A stretch of DNA of 6,962 bases from Caldilineaceae bacterium. Lineage in GTDB: Bacteria; Chloroflexota; Anaerolineae; Caldilineales; Caldilineaceae. This document shows, one piece after another, positions 1-5,285 of the stretch. Below the pieces are notes generated by a model, which saw only the letters and a program-made list of their open reading frames with translations, ran no database searches and was not told where the DNA came from. A program made the translations under genes and the position numbers. The stretch is taken from NCBI GenBank assembly GCA_015494005.1, contig WGCB01000067.1:1-6962 (forward strand). The letters run 5' to 3'. Numbering within the stretch: the stretch's first letter is position 1; the number at the start of each line of letters is the position of its first letter.

Positions 1-15
1 GTCATGGGTGCCTCC

Positions 16-45
16 AAAACAGGGTGGAACAAAACAGGATGGAAA
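16..45. repeat. Short direct repeat, two 15-bp copies
   Basis: Two adjacent 15-bp copies, AAAACAGGGTGGAAC (16-30) and AAAACAGGATGGAAA (31-45), differ at two positions. They lie at the left end of the purine-rich stretch. No function is evident, and this may only be local slippage in low-complexity DNA. Confidence 0.45.
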
Positions 46-311
46 AAGGAACGGAGCAGACGGAGTGAAGTCGATGCAAATCGAGGCAAGAATGGCTATG
101 CGAATCTTTGCGCCAGGCGGAAGCGATCAGCAGAAGGGCTCAACAGAGAGAACAGCGACGGAAACCAGCGGGAGCGAAGCGAAACGGGCTTGAGCGGAAC
201 GAGAGCAGAAAGTCCAGCGAGCGGAACAACGAGCGGAGCAGAAAACGAGGAACGGGAGGGCCGTGACGAGGCTCGACGAGAGAAGCGACGGGGAGACCGA
301 CAGGCAGACGC

Positions 312-325
312 CGGGAAGTTTCCCG
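312..325. repeat. Short inverted repeat CGGGAA-GT-TTCCCG
   Basis: A 14-bp dyad with 6-bp perfect arms and a 2-bp centre lies in the gene-free region. It could be a small hairpin or a protein-binding dyad. Nothing nearby identifies a partner. Confidence 0.35.
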
Positions 326-341
326 AAAGCGACTTAAGGAG

Positions 342-392
342 AAGGGCGGGTGGATGCAAAAAGACGGGGGAGACCGCTGCATCCACGCCCTT
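342..392. repeat. Long-armed inverted repeat (hairpin)
   Basis: Left arm AAGGGCGGGTGGATGCA (342-358) pairs with right arm TGCATCCACGCCCTT (378-392). The 15 pairs form with a 2-nt bulge in the left arm and a 19-nt loop. No run of T follows on either strand, so it is not a classical intrinsic terminator. It lies about 130 nt downstream of the stop codon of the - strand gene and could stabilise or trim the 3' end of that transcript. Pairing is seen; the role is inferred. Confidence 0.5.
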
Positions 393-460
393 CACTCCAA
401 TAAACGAGCGAAAGGGCGGTTTTTCGCGCACACGATGGGATGGGATCCCGGAAGGCCAGG

Positions 461-498
461 ACCTGGGCCGAAGGGGCGGGGGCTCCCCCTGGCCCGGT
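461..498 (-). terminator. GC-rich hairpin just past the secreted-protein gene, possible terminator
   Basis: Outer arms ACC-T-GGGCC (461-469) and GGCCCGGT (491-498) enclose an inner GGGGG-CT-CCCCC hairpin (478-489). On the - strand RNA this structure begins about 26 nt after the stop codon at 524-526. The pairing is strong, but what follows (CCTGGCCTTCC) is not U-rich. It is therefore at best a non-canonical terminator or pause hairpin, perhaps acting together with the C/U-rich RNA further downstream. Confidence 0.35.
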
Positions 499-523
499 GG
501 GCGCTTCGATCAGGAATGCGGCA

Positions 524-1162
524 TCAGCGGGGCACCACCACCAGGTTGCCGTTCACCACAGAGCCGGAGAAGGTCACGTTGTCGAAGAGCTGCCCATCCC
601 CCAGCAGGGTCAGGGACCAGACATCCGCCTGCTCCAGGTCCGTGCGGTCCACGATGACCACCACGTAGTCGTAGAGGGCGTCCTCGGGCATGTCGCCGTT
701 CTGGATGGTGATGACCCGGGCCTTGCCGGTCTGGATGAGCATCTGTCCCAGCCCACCCGCGCTGGAGAGGGGCAGGGTGGAATCCACCTGGGTGCTCTCC
801 ACCAGGACGGCCAGGTTGTCCGGTCCGCCCAGGTCCTTGCCCAGGGAAAGAGCCCAGAAGAGCCGCTCCTCGCTGATCAGGGCGAAGGCCGGTCGCCCCA
901 GCATGTCCGTCGGCGCGTCCAGCTGGAGGATGATCTTGCTGGGGGCCAACTGAACGTCCGCGGCCTGGCTCAGCCCGGCCACGTCCACGGCAGCGGGGGC
1001 CGCCTCCTCGGCCGAGGCTTCCCCTTCCGCGGGGGGCTCCTCCTGGGGCAGGGTGAGCGCGAAGGGATCCTCGGCTTCCCCGCCCATCACCGGGACCGGG
1101 GCCAGGACCAACGTCAGAACGGCCAGGAAAACAACTGCTGCCAACAGGTCACGCCATCGCAT
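524..1162 (-). CDS. Secreted protein of unknown function, 212 aa
   Basis: I do not recognise a family. The N-terminus is a signal peptide: a short charged start (MRWRD), a hydrophobic core at residues 6-20 (LLAAVVFLAVLTLVL), then APVPVMGGEAE, with cleavage probably around residues 25-28. There is no cysteine anywhere, so it is not a lipoprotein. Residues 30-58 form an acidic Glu/Ala/Pro linker. Residues 59-212 look like one folded domain rich in predicted beta strands (for example YDYVVVIVDR and NGNLVVVPR) and end in hydrophobic strands. ATG at 1162 is chosen because it begins the signal peptide, sits 6 nt from a strong Shine-Dalgarno, and lies downstream of an extended -10 promoter. The open frame runs on upstream to 1480, but that would bury the signal peptide. 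It probably acts outside the membrane; its substrate or partner is unknown. Confidence 0.8.
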   Translation of the reverse strand: MRWRDLLAAVVFLAVLTLVLAPVPVMGGEAEDPFALTLPQEEPPAEGEASAEEAAPAAVDVAGLSQAADVQLAPSKIILQLDAPTDMLGRPAFALISEERLFWALSLGKDLGGPDNLAVLVESTQVDSTLPLSSAGGLGQMLIQTGKARVITIQNGDMPEDALYDYVVVIVDRTDLEQADVWSLTLLGDGQLFDNVTFSGSVVNGNLVVVPR

Positions 1163-1168
1163 TTTCCG

Positions 1169-1180
1169 CTCTCCTCTCCT
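1169..1180 (-). promoter_or_regulatory. Ribosome binding site of the secreted-protein gene
   Basis: The - strand reads AGGAGAGGAGAG, then six bases (CGGAAA), then ATG. This purine-rich double Shine-Dalgarno at good spacing fixes the start at 1162 rather than at the upstream in-frame ATG near 1480. Confidence 0.75.
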
Positions 1181-1183
1181 TTG

Positions 1184-1234
1184 TGGGTTGGTTGGACCAG
1201 TGGGTTGGTTGGACCAGTGAGTTGAATCGGCCAG
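1184..1234. repeat. 17-bp tandem repeat, two perfect copies plus a decayed third
   Basis: The unit TGGGTTGGTTGGACCAG occurs exactly at 1184-1200 and 1201-1217. The next 17 bases (1218-1234) match it at 12 of 17 positions. The array lies in the presumed 5' leader of the secreted-protein gene, 4 bp from the Shine-Dalgarno. The + strand carries GGG-TT-GG-TT-GG runs that could form a two-layer G-quadruplex; the transcript itself would carry the C-rich complement. Copy number could vary by slippage. Confidence 0.8.
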
Positions 1235-1312
1235 TGGGCAGAGGAAGGCTGCGATGAGGGGGTCAGCGAGGCGGCGACGAGGGTGTCCATGAGGATGCCC
1301 AGAGGCAGCTCC

Positions 1313-1321
1313 ATTATAGCA
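1313..1321 (-). promoter_or_regulatory. Extended -10 promoter of the secreted-protein gene
   Basis: The - strand reads TGCTATAAT, a perfect TGN plus TATAAT extended -10 element. No good -35 hexamer stands 16-18 bp upstream, which extended -10 promoters tolerate. A start near 1306 would give a leader of about 145 nt containing the tandem repeats. It also places the far upstream in-frame ATG outside the transcript. Confidence 0.6.
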
Positions 1322-1400
1322 CATTCCCAGGAGCAGAAACGGACGTTTGGGCAATGCTTGGACGCCGTGGTGCAGACACATCCCAGATGGGAACCGCTCA

Positions 1401-1446
1401 CAAATAAAGTACCCTCCCCCGGCCTGTTTCCGCTCCGGAGGAGGGT
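1401..1446 (-). terminator. Intrinsic terminator on the - strand
   Basis: On the - strand, ACCCTCCTCCGG (1446-1435) pairs with CCGGGGGAGGGT (1422-1411): 12 pairs with one G-U, closing a 12-nt loop. The next bases, ACTTTATTTG (1410-1401), are U-rich though interrupted. It would end transcripts coming from the regulator gene or from the motif at 1537-1545, and would separate them from the secreted-protein promoter at 1313. The + strand has no T-run beyond the stem, so it acts in one direction. Confidence 0.6.
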
Positions 1447-1455
1447 TCTGGGGAG

Positions 1456-1486
1456 ACATAAATGTGCCGCTGCGCAACATTTATGT
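1456..1486. promoter_or_regulatory. Paired ACATNNATGT sites, possible double operator or hairpin
   Basis: ACATAAATGT (1456-1465) and ACATTTATGT (1477-1486) are perfect reverse complements with an 11-bp spacer. Each is also a dyad on its own (ACAT-NN-ATGT). Their centres are 21 bp apart, two helical turns, so two dimers would sit on the same DNA face. As RNA the arms form a 10-bp A/U-rich stem. Which role is real cannot be told from sequence. The terminator just beyond it in the - direction favours RNA structure; the double symmetry favours protein binding. Confidence 0.5.
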
Positions 1487-1526
1487 GGAGGAGAACAGCG
1501 AGGAAGGCAGAGGGGAGTTAAACATG

Positions 1527-1540
1527 TGATGATATCATCA
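1527..1540. promoter_or_regulatory. Perfect 14-bp palindrome, probable operator
   Basis: TGATGATATCATCA is exactly its own reverse complement. With no spacer it makes a poor RNA hairpin, so a dimeric DNA-binding protein is the likelier partner. It overlaps the TATGAT motif of the possible - strand promoter and would cover the predicted start point, the position expected for a repressor. I do not assign it to a regulator family. Confidence 0.5.
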
Positions 1541-1545
1541 TACCA
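1537..1545 (-). promoter_or_regulatory. Possible extended -10 promoter
   Basis: The - strand reads TGGTATGAT, a TGN plus TATGAT motif with five of six matches to the -10 consensus. No good -35 is present. The predicted start is near 1530. It lies about 150 bp beyond the regulator's stop and shares bases with the palindrome at 1527-1540. Confidence 0.35.
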
Positions 1546-1572
1546 GGCGGAGCGTTCCCAAAGCGTTGCTTG

Positions 1573-1608
1573 CGAGGAATTGTAAGCCAGCTAAGTGTAA
1601 AATCCTCG
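1573..1608. repeat. Inverted repeat CGAGGA...TCCTCG
   Basis: CGAGGA (1573-1578) and TCCTCG (1603-1608) are perfect 6-bp arms, with two further T-A matches inside after one mismatch. The spacer is 24 nt and A/T-rich. It lies about 83 nt beyond the regulator's stop codon. There is no T-run in either direction, so I do not call a terminator. It may be 3' untranslated structure. Confidence 0.3.
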
Positions 1609-1690
1609 GGGCGTGGCTTTGCCAGCGGCTGACGAATCCGGCACGCCCCGGAAGGCGAACAGCGCTTCCCTGGGCGCGGCGCCCCTTCGG

Positions 1691-4600
1691 CTACCCAGTC
1701 CCGCCCAGGGGATCGTCGAGGAGGGAGAGGCTCCGGCTTCGGGCCCGTTCCTGGGCCTGGCGGAACCGGGGCGGGGACATGGACGAGGCCAGCCGCTCCA
1801 ACAGGAACTGGGCCCGGGCCTGGCTCTCCTTGGTGGCGCTGGCGTGGCGGGCCACCTGGGTCAGGAGCTCCACTGCGGCCTCTGGCTCCCCCATCTGGAT
1901 CAGCAAAGTGGCCAGGCCCACGTTCACCTCCATGATCAGGGGCTGGGCGTTGATGGCTCTGGCGATACGGAAGGCGCGACCCAGGTGCAGGCGGGCCTCC
2001 TGGTGCTCTTCCTGGAGCAAGGCCACCTGGCCCAACAGGCTGTAGCTGAAGCTCTCGCCCCAGCGATAGCCCACCTCCTGGCAGATGCGCAAGGCCTCCT
2101 GGGAGAACTCCTGGGCCGCCGCCAGGTTGCCCTCGGCCAGGGCGACGCGCCCCAGGGAGATCATGGAGATGCCCACGCCCAGCTGGCTGCCCATCTCCCG
2201 GTAGAGCTCCAAGGCCTGGCGGAAGCATCGAGCGGCCTGGGCGTACTCCTCCAGGATGCGGGCGATGTCCCCGAGATTGCCCAGGGCCAGGGCCGTTCCT
2301 CGCCGGTAGCCGATGGCCCGAAAGATGGCCAGCCCCTGGGTGCAGAGCTCCCGGGCCCGCTGATACTCGCCCTGCTCCAGCAGGGTGGCCCCGATGCTGG
2401 CCAGGATATAGGCCTCGCCCTCCTGATCCCCGATCTCCCGCCGGATCTCCAGGCTTTCCTCAAAGTAGGCGTGGGCCTCGGAATAGCGCCCCATGGCCTG
2501 GGCGATGCGCCCCAGGTTGCCCAGGGTCTGGGCCGTGCCGAAGGGATTGTCCATGCGCTTGCGAGTCCGGTAGCTCTCCTGGTAGTGCTTCCAGGCATCC
2601 TGGTAGTTGCCCTGGTTGTGGGCCACCACCCCCAGGCTGTTCAGGACATGGGCCACACCCTCCGGATCCTGGAGGGATTGGTAGATGGTCAGGGCCTCCT
2701 GCCCCAGACGGCGGGCCATGGCGTAGTCGTCCTGGGTGCGGGCGATCTCCGCCAGGCGGCTGAGGCTGAAGGCCGTCTCCTCGGGCAGGTCGAAGCCCTG
2801 GGAGCGTTCCAGGGCGTCCAGGAGCAGGACCCGAGCGGCCTGGCTCTCCCCCATGAGCAGGCGGAAGAGGGCCTGGCGGGAGAGAAGCTGGCAGGCGATG
2901 CGCTGGATGTCGGCCTGCTGGGCGTCCGGCTCCTGGAAATGGGGGGCCAGGGCCTCCCAGGCCTTGCGGAAGGTGTCCACCCCCTCCTGGAAGTAGCTGC
3001 GGGTCTCGTAGAAGCGACCCAGGCCGTCCGTGGCCTTGTAGATGCAGTTCAGGAACCCCTGCTCCACACTCCACTGCCAGGCGGCCCGGATGTTCTCCAG
3101 CTCGGACTCCACGACCTGCAGGGCCTCCAGGGCTCGCGCATCCCGGATGTCATGCCGGTAGCGGTGGACCAGGTCTGTGAAGAAGCGAGCATGGGCTCGC
3201 CGGGTCTGCCGGTGCTCGTCGGGGTGGGCGCGCAGCTTCTCCAGGGCGAACTGGCGCAGCAGACCGTGGAGCTGATAGCGTCCCATGCCGCTGCGCTGGA
3301 CCAGGGACTTGTCCATGAAGGAGACCAGGGTGTGGAGGGAAGCGCCGGCGATCTCCTCCCCGGCCTGGCGCTGGAAGCCGCCCCGGAAGACGGAGAGCCG
3401 GCGGAAGACGGCCTGCTCCTCTGGGGTGAGATGGCGCCAGGCATGCTCGAAGACGGCCCGGATGCTGCGGTGCCGGGGCTCGATGTTCTGGAGGGAGGAG
3501 GTGAGAAAATCCCAGTTGCGCTCGATCTCGTCGGCGATCTCCTGGCAGGTGAGGAGCTGAACCCAGGCCGCGGCCAGCTCCACGCCCAAGGGCATGCCCC
3601 CCACCAGGGAGCAGATGCGCAGCACCGCGGCCAGCTCCTCGCCGGTGGCCCGGAAGCCCGGATCCACCCGGCGGGCATTCTCCAGGAAAAGCCGGACCGC
3701 GCTGTACTGGTGCAGCTCCTCATCCTGGAAGAAGGGCTGGTCGAAGTCGGGAATGCGCAACCCGTGGAGGGGAAAAAGCCATTCCTCCTGCAGGTTGAGC
3801 CGGATCTGGGAGGTGACCAGCACCTTGACCCGGGGTGCGTGCTGGAGGATGGCCGTGATGAGCCCGGCGTGGGGCACCAGGTGCTCGAAGTTGTCCAGAA
3901 TGAGCAAGAGCTCCCGCTCCCGCAGGTAGTTGAGCAGCTGCTCCTGGGGCGCCTCGCTGCTCTGGAAGGTGAAACGCAGACCCCGGGCGATCTTGGCCAC
4001 AAGGCGATGGCCGGAGGTCACCGAAGCCAGGGGGGTGAAGCAGACTCCGTGCTCGAATTGCTCCAGGCGCTCCCGTGCCACCCGGATGGCCAGCCGGGTC
4101 TTGCCCATGCCCCCGGGCCCGATGATGGTGATCAGGCGGCAGTCGTCCCGGTCCAGGAGACGGGCGATCTCCGTCACCTCCCGGCGGCGCCCCACGAAGG
4201 AGGTGGTCTCCGCGGGCAAGTTGTTGTGGACCAGGAAGGAGCGCATGTCTCGAAGCTGCTGGTGGAGCTCCTCCGTCTCTGGGCTCGGGTCCACGCCCAG
4301 CTCCTGCTGGAGCATGCGGGTGCATTGGTGGTAGACGGCCAGGGCGCTGGCCCGGTCCCCGCTGGCCGCGTAGAAGCGCATGAGGCGCCGGTAGGCTTCC
4401 TCGCTCAGGGGATCCAGCTCCAGGAAGCGCCGGGCGTAGTGGATGGCCGTGCGCAGCTCGCCCCGGCTGCAGAGAAGCTGGATCAGCTCGTCCAGGGCCT
4501 CCAGGACAGCCCGGTGCAGCTCCCGGCGCAAGGGCTCGATCCAGGCGTCGTAGCAGGCCGGAAGCAGCTGCCCCGTGTACGTGTCCGCCACGGTCACCAG

Positions 4601-4972
4601 CAGCTGCCGGCGCTGCTCGTCCGGGAGGTCCGGGGCGCGGGACAGGGTCTCCAGGGCTCGACGAAGCTCCAGCGCATCGCAGCGAAAGGGGATGGCGTCG
4701 TTCCACTGGATTTCCCGGGACGTGATGTGCAGGTGCTCCTGGGGCAGGGCCCGGCGCAGCTGGAAGAGGAGCTTGCGCAGGTTGGTCCGGGCCTGGGATT
4801 CCGAGGAGTCGGGCCAGAGTTGAAAGGCCACATTCTGGCGCGGCTGGGGGGCATGGTGGTATAACAGGAGGTAGGCCAGCAACGATTGAAGACGCGGGGT
4901 CTTCACTCCCGTGACGGGTTGGTTTCCCTGGGCCATATGAAATTCGCCCAGCAGCTGCACATACAGCGTCAC
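1691..4972 (-). CDS. AfsR/SARP-type STAND transcriptional regulator (winged helix-BTAD-NB-ARC-TPR), 1093 aa
   Basis: Cytoplasmic ATP-dependent transcription regulator. Residues 1-95 are an OmpR-like winged helix (LLGEF, then LLAYLLLYH, LWPDSSESQARTNLRK). Residues 100-245 are the BTAD helical domain. Residues 255-510 are the NB-ARC/STAND ATPase: Walker A GPGGMGKT at 285-292, Walker B LLLILDN at 355-361, and GMPLGVELA at 459-467, matching the GLPLA motif. A winged-helix segment follows (LTPEEQAVFRRLSVFRGGF, 515-533), then helical repeats from about 600, of which 733-1052 are eight regular TPRs. There is no C-terminal LuxR helix-turn-helix, so unlike MalT the DNA-binding end is the N-terminus. 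The family keeps the ATPase inactive until a ligand or partner is sensed, usually through the repeats; the signal here is unknown. GTG at 4972 is the only start codon in frame between the promoter and the first beta strand, with a weak GCGGGGG Shine-Dalgarno. Divergent neighbour: the flavoenzyme at 5301. Confidence 0.92.
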   Translation of the reverse strand: MTLYVQLLGEFHMAQGNQPVTGVKTPRLQSLLAYLLLYHHAPQPRQNVAFQLWPDSSESQARTNLRKLLFQLRRALPQEHLHITSREIQWNDAIPFRCDALELRRALETLSRAPDLPDEQRRQLLVTVADTYTGQLLPACYDAWIEPLRRELHRAVLEALDELIQLLCSRGELRTAIHYARRFLELDPLSEEAYRRLMRFYAASGDRASALAVYHQCTRMLQQELGVDPSPETEELHQQLRDMRSFLVHNNLPAETTSFVGRRREVTEIARLLDRDDCRLITIIGPGGMGKTRLAIRVARERLEQFEHGVCFTPLASVTSGHRLVAKIARGLRFTFQSSEAPQEQLLNYLRERELLLILDNFEHLVPHAGLITAILQHAPRVKVLVTSQIRLNLQEEWLFPLHGLRIPDFDQPFFQDEELHQYSAVRLFLENARRVDPGFRATGEELAAVLRICSLVGGMPLGVELAAAWVQLLTCQEIADEIERNWDFLTSSLQNIEPRHRSIRAVFEHAWRHLTPEEQAVFRRLSVFRGGFQRQAGEEIAGASLHTLVSFMDKSLVQRSGMGRYQLHGLLRQFALEKLRAHPDEHRQTRRAHARFFTDLVHRYRHDIRDARALEALQVVESELENIRAAWQWSVEQGFLNCIYKATDGLGRFYETRSYFQEGVDTFRKAWEALAPHFQEPDAQQADIQRIACQLLSRQALFRLLMGESQAARVLLLDALERSQGFDLPEETAFSLSRLAEIARTQDDYAMARRLGQEALTIYQSLQDPEGVAHVLNSLGVVAHNQGNYQDAWKHYQESYRTRKRMDNPFGTAQTLGNLGRIAQAMGRYSEAHAYFEESLEIRREIGDQEGEAYILASIGATLLEQGEYQRARELCTQGLAIFRAIGYRRGTALALGNLGDIARILEEYAQAARCFRQALELYREMGSQLGVGISMISLGRVALAEGNLAAAQEFSQEALRICQEVGYRWGESFSYSLLGQVALLQEEHQEARLHLGRAFRIARAINAQPLIMEVNVGLATLLIQMGEPEAAVELLTQVARHASATKESQARAQFLLERLASSMSPPRFRQAQERARSRSLSLLDDPLGGTG
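1817..2776 (-). repeat. Eight-unit, exactly 40-residue TPR array within the regulator
   Basis: Residues 733-772, 773-812, 813-852, 853-892, 893-932, 933-972, 973-1012 and 1013-1052 align without gaps as 40-residue units (120 bp each at DNA level). Recurring features are LGxxA in helix A, a G-x-Y/L and A pair at the turn, and a closing Gly: residues 772, 812, 852, 892, 932 and 972 are all Gly. The 40-residue spacing is that of the TPR_12/MalT-like subtype rather than the classical 34. The array probably forms the superhelical sensor or partner-binding surface. Confidence 0.85.
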
Positions 4973-5023
4973 GGCCGGCCCCCGCTCTTGTTCTGAAAAG
5001 TGTGGGACGTTGCAAGCACACCC

Positions 5024-5052
5024 ATGATAGCATGCCTGATTGACCGGTGCAA
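5024..5052 (-). promoter_or_regulatory. Promoter of the SARP-type regulator gene
   Basis: On the - strand a -35 TTGCAC (5052-5047) stands 17 bp from a -10 TATCAT (5029-5024), preceded by TGC, which makes it an extended -10. A start near 5017 gives a leader of about 45 nt to the GTG at 4972. An 11-bp dyad (5045-5055) covers the -35 and could be an operator. The in-frame ATG at 5194 lies upstream of this promoter. Confidence 0.55.
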
Positions 5053-5058
5053 CCGATT

Positions 5059-5089
5059 TTGAAACCCAGGCAACGGCCCAAACTATCAG
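5059..5089 (+). promoter_or_regulatory. Weak candidate promoter for the flavoenzyme gene
   Basis: TTGAAA (5059-5064, five of six matches to -35) is followed 19 bp later by TATCAG (5084-5089, four of six matches to -10). The spacing is longer than ideal. If used, the leader would be about 200 nt and include both hairpins at 5196-5249. It would start back-to-back with the regulator's promoter. Confidence 0.3.
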
Positions 5090-5195
5090 CGAACCGTAGG
5101 GCTGGGCCTGCCACGCCCCCCTGGTGACGGCCAGGCAGATCCGGGCCGCCAGCGGGCCGAGACGTGTAACAGAACCTGGGCCAAGGGAATCCAAA

Positions 5196-5216
5196 CCAGG
5201 GACGGCCCGACCCTGG
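5196..5216 (+). repeat. Hairpin in the flavoenzyme leader (first)
   Basis: CCAGGG (5196-5201) and CCCTGG (5211-5216) are perfect arms around a 9-nt loop. It is not followed by a T-run. With the second hairpin it makes the proximal leader structured. Confidence 0.35.
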
Positions 5217-5232
5217 GACCAGTCGAAACGAC

Positions 5233-5249
5233 CCGGGCGCCCCGCCCGG
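5233..5249 (+). repeat. Hairpin in the flavoenzyme leader (second)
   Basis: CCGGGC (5233-5238) and GCCCGG (5244-5249) form an all-GC 6-bp stem with a 5-nt loop, about 50 nt before the start codon. It is not an attenuator, because no T-run follows. Confidence 0.35.
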
Positions 5250-5285
5250 ATTGGGAGCTATCCATCAGCAGAAGGTGCATCGAGG

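Larger units (their letters stand above)
1..523. other. Gene-free purine-biased, T-depleted region
   Basis: I see no credible gene here. Counting by hand, positions 121-300 contain 63 A, 71 G, 39 C and only 7 T on the + strand. Every stop codon on either strand needs a T on this strand (TAA/TAG/TGA, or TTA/CTA/TCA read in reverse), so open frames in several registers are expected by chance, and their translations are low-complexity Arg/Glu/Ser/Pro strings. Motifs such as GAGCGGAAC recur (192-200, 219-227, and a variant at 231-239). Read as the 3' flank of the - strand gene ending at 524, the RNA would be C/U-rich and A-poor, as expected for a Rho-utilisation region. That function is an inference. 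Confidence 0.6.
1401..1530 (-). ncRNA. Candidate small RNA, or 3' end of the regulator mRNA
   Basis: An extended -10 motif (1537-1545) would start an RNA near 1530, and the terminator at 1401-1446 would end it, giving about 130 nt. Between them lie a C/U-rich single-stranded tract (1487-1516) containing CUCCUCC, and a hairpin with 10-bp arms (1456-1486). A tract of this kind can pair with Shine-Dalgarno sequences, as known for several C-rich bacterial small RNAs. The only reading frame near its 5' end, from an ATG at about 1526, is 14 codons and lacks a Shine-Dalgarno. The same segment would also be transcribed as the regulator's 3' untranslated region. This is a hypothesis from signal order, not a recognised family. 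Confidence 0.25.
1163..1690. other. Signal-rich intergenic region between two - strand genes
   Basis: This 528-bp gap separates the regulator's stop codon from the start of the secreted-protein gene. In - strand order it holds an inverted repeat (1573-1608), an extended -10 motif overlapping a 14-bp palindrome (1527-1545), a pyrimidine-rich RNA tract (1487-1516), an ACATNNATGT pair (1456-1486), a terminator (1401-1446), a promoter (1313-1321), tandem 17-bp repeats (1184-1217) and a Shine-Dalgarno. I found no convincing protein-coding frame. It is locally richer in A/T than the flanking genes. Confidence 0.7.

Noticed and set aside
96..431. A 111-codon - strand frame in the purine-rich region
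   Set aside because: It reads as a Ser/Arg/Pro/Phe-rich pyrimidine-tract translation. Overlapping frames in other registers are equally open, and no ribosome binding site supports it.
4..657. A 217-codon + strand frame across the purine-rich region
   Set aside because: T depletion removes stop codons, so long frames are expected. The product is a low-complexity Arg/Glu/Ser/Gly string, runs into the antisense of the secreted-protein gene, and has no Shine-Dalgarno evidence.
1114..1290. Upstream open frame (58 codons, starting MDTLVAAS) overlapping the secreted-protein start
   Set aside because: It has no Shine-Dalgarno, its 3' half is out-of-frame signal-peptide sequence, and nothing suggests a leader peptide.
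1163..1480. N-terminal extension of the secreted protein to the ATG at 1480
   Set aside because: It would place the signal peptide about 106 residues inside the protein, and the extension starts upstream of both the terminator and the promoter.
1672..1684. GGGCGC-G-GCGCCC dyad beside the regulator stop codon as its terminator
   Set aside because: There is no T-run on the - strand after it and the centre is too tight for a good loop. The terminator at 1401-1446 is far better.
1817..2776. The regular spacing of similar CTGG/CCTGG-rich motifs in the regulator gene as a DNA repeat or CRISPR-like array
   Set aside because: The 120-bp rhythm is fully explained by 40-residue TPR units in a coding frame.
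1613..4864. A 1083-codon open frame on the + strand, antisense to the regulator
   Set aside because: It mirrors the regulator's codons. In GC-rich genes that avoid TTA, CTA and TCA codons the antisense frame stays open. Its translation is a monotonous Gly/Leu/Gln/Ala/His string without recognisable domains, while the - strand frame shows a complete domain series.
4973..5194. N-terminal extension of the regulator to the ATG at 5194
   Set aside because: It lies upstream of the promoter at 5024-5052 and adds sequence unlike the family, whose winged helix normally begins within a few residues of the start.
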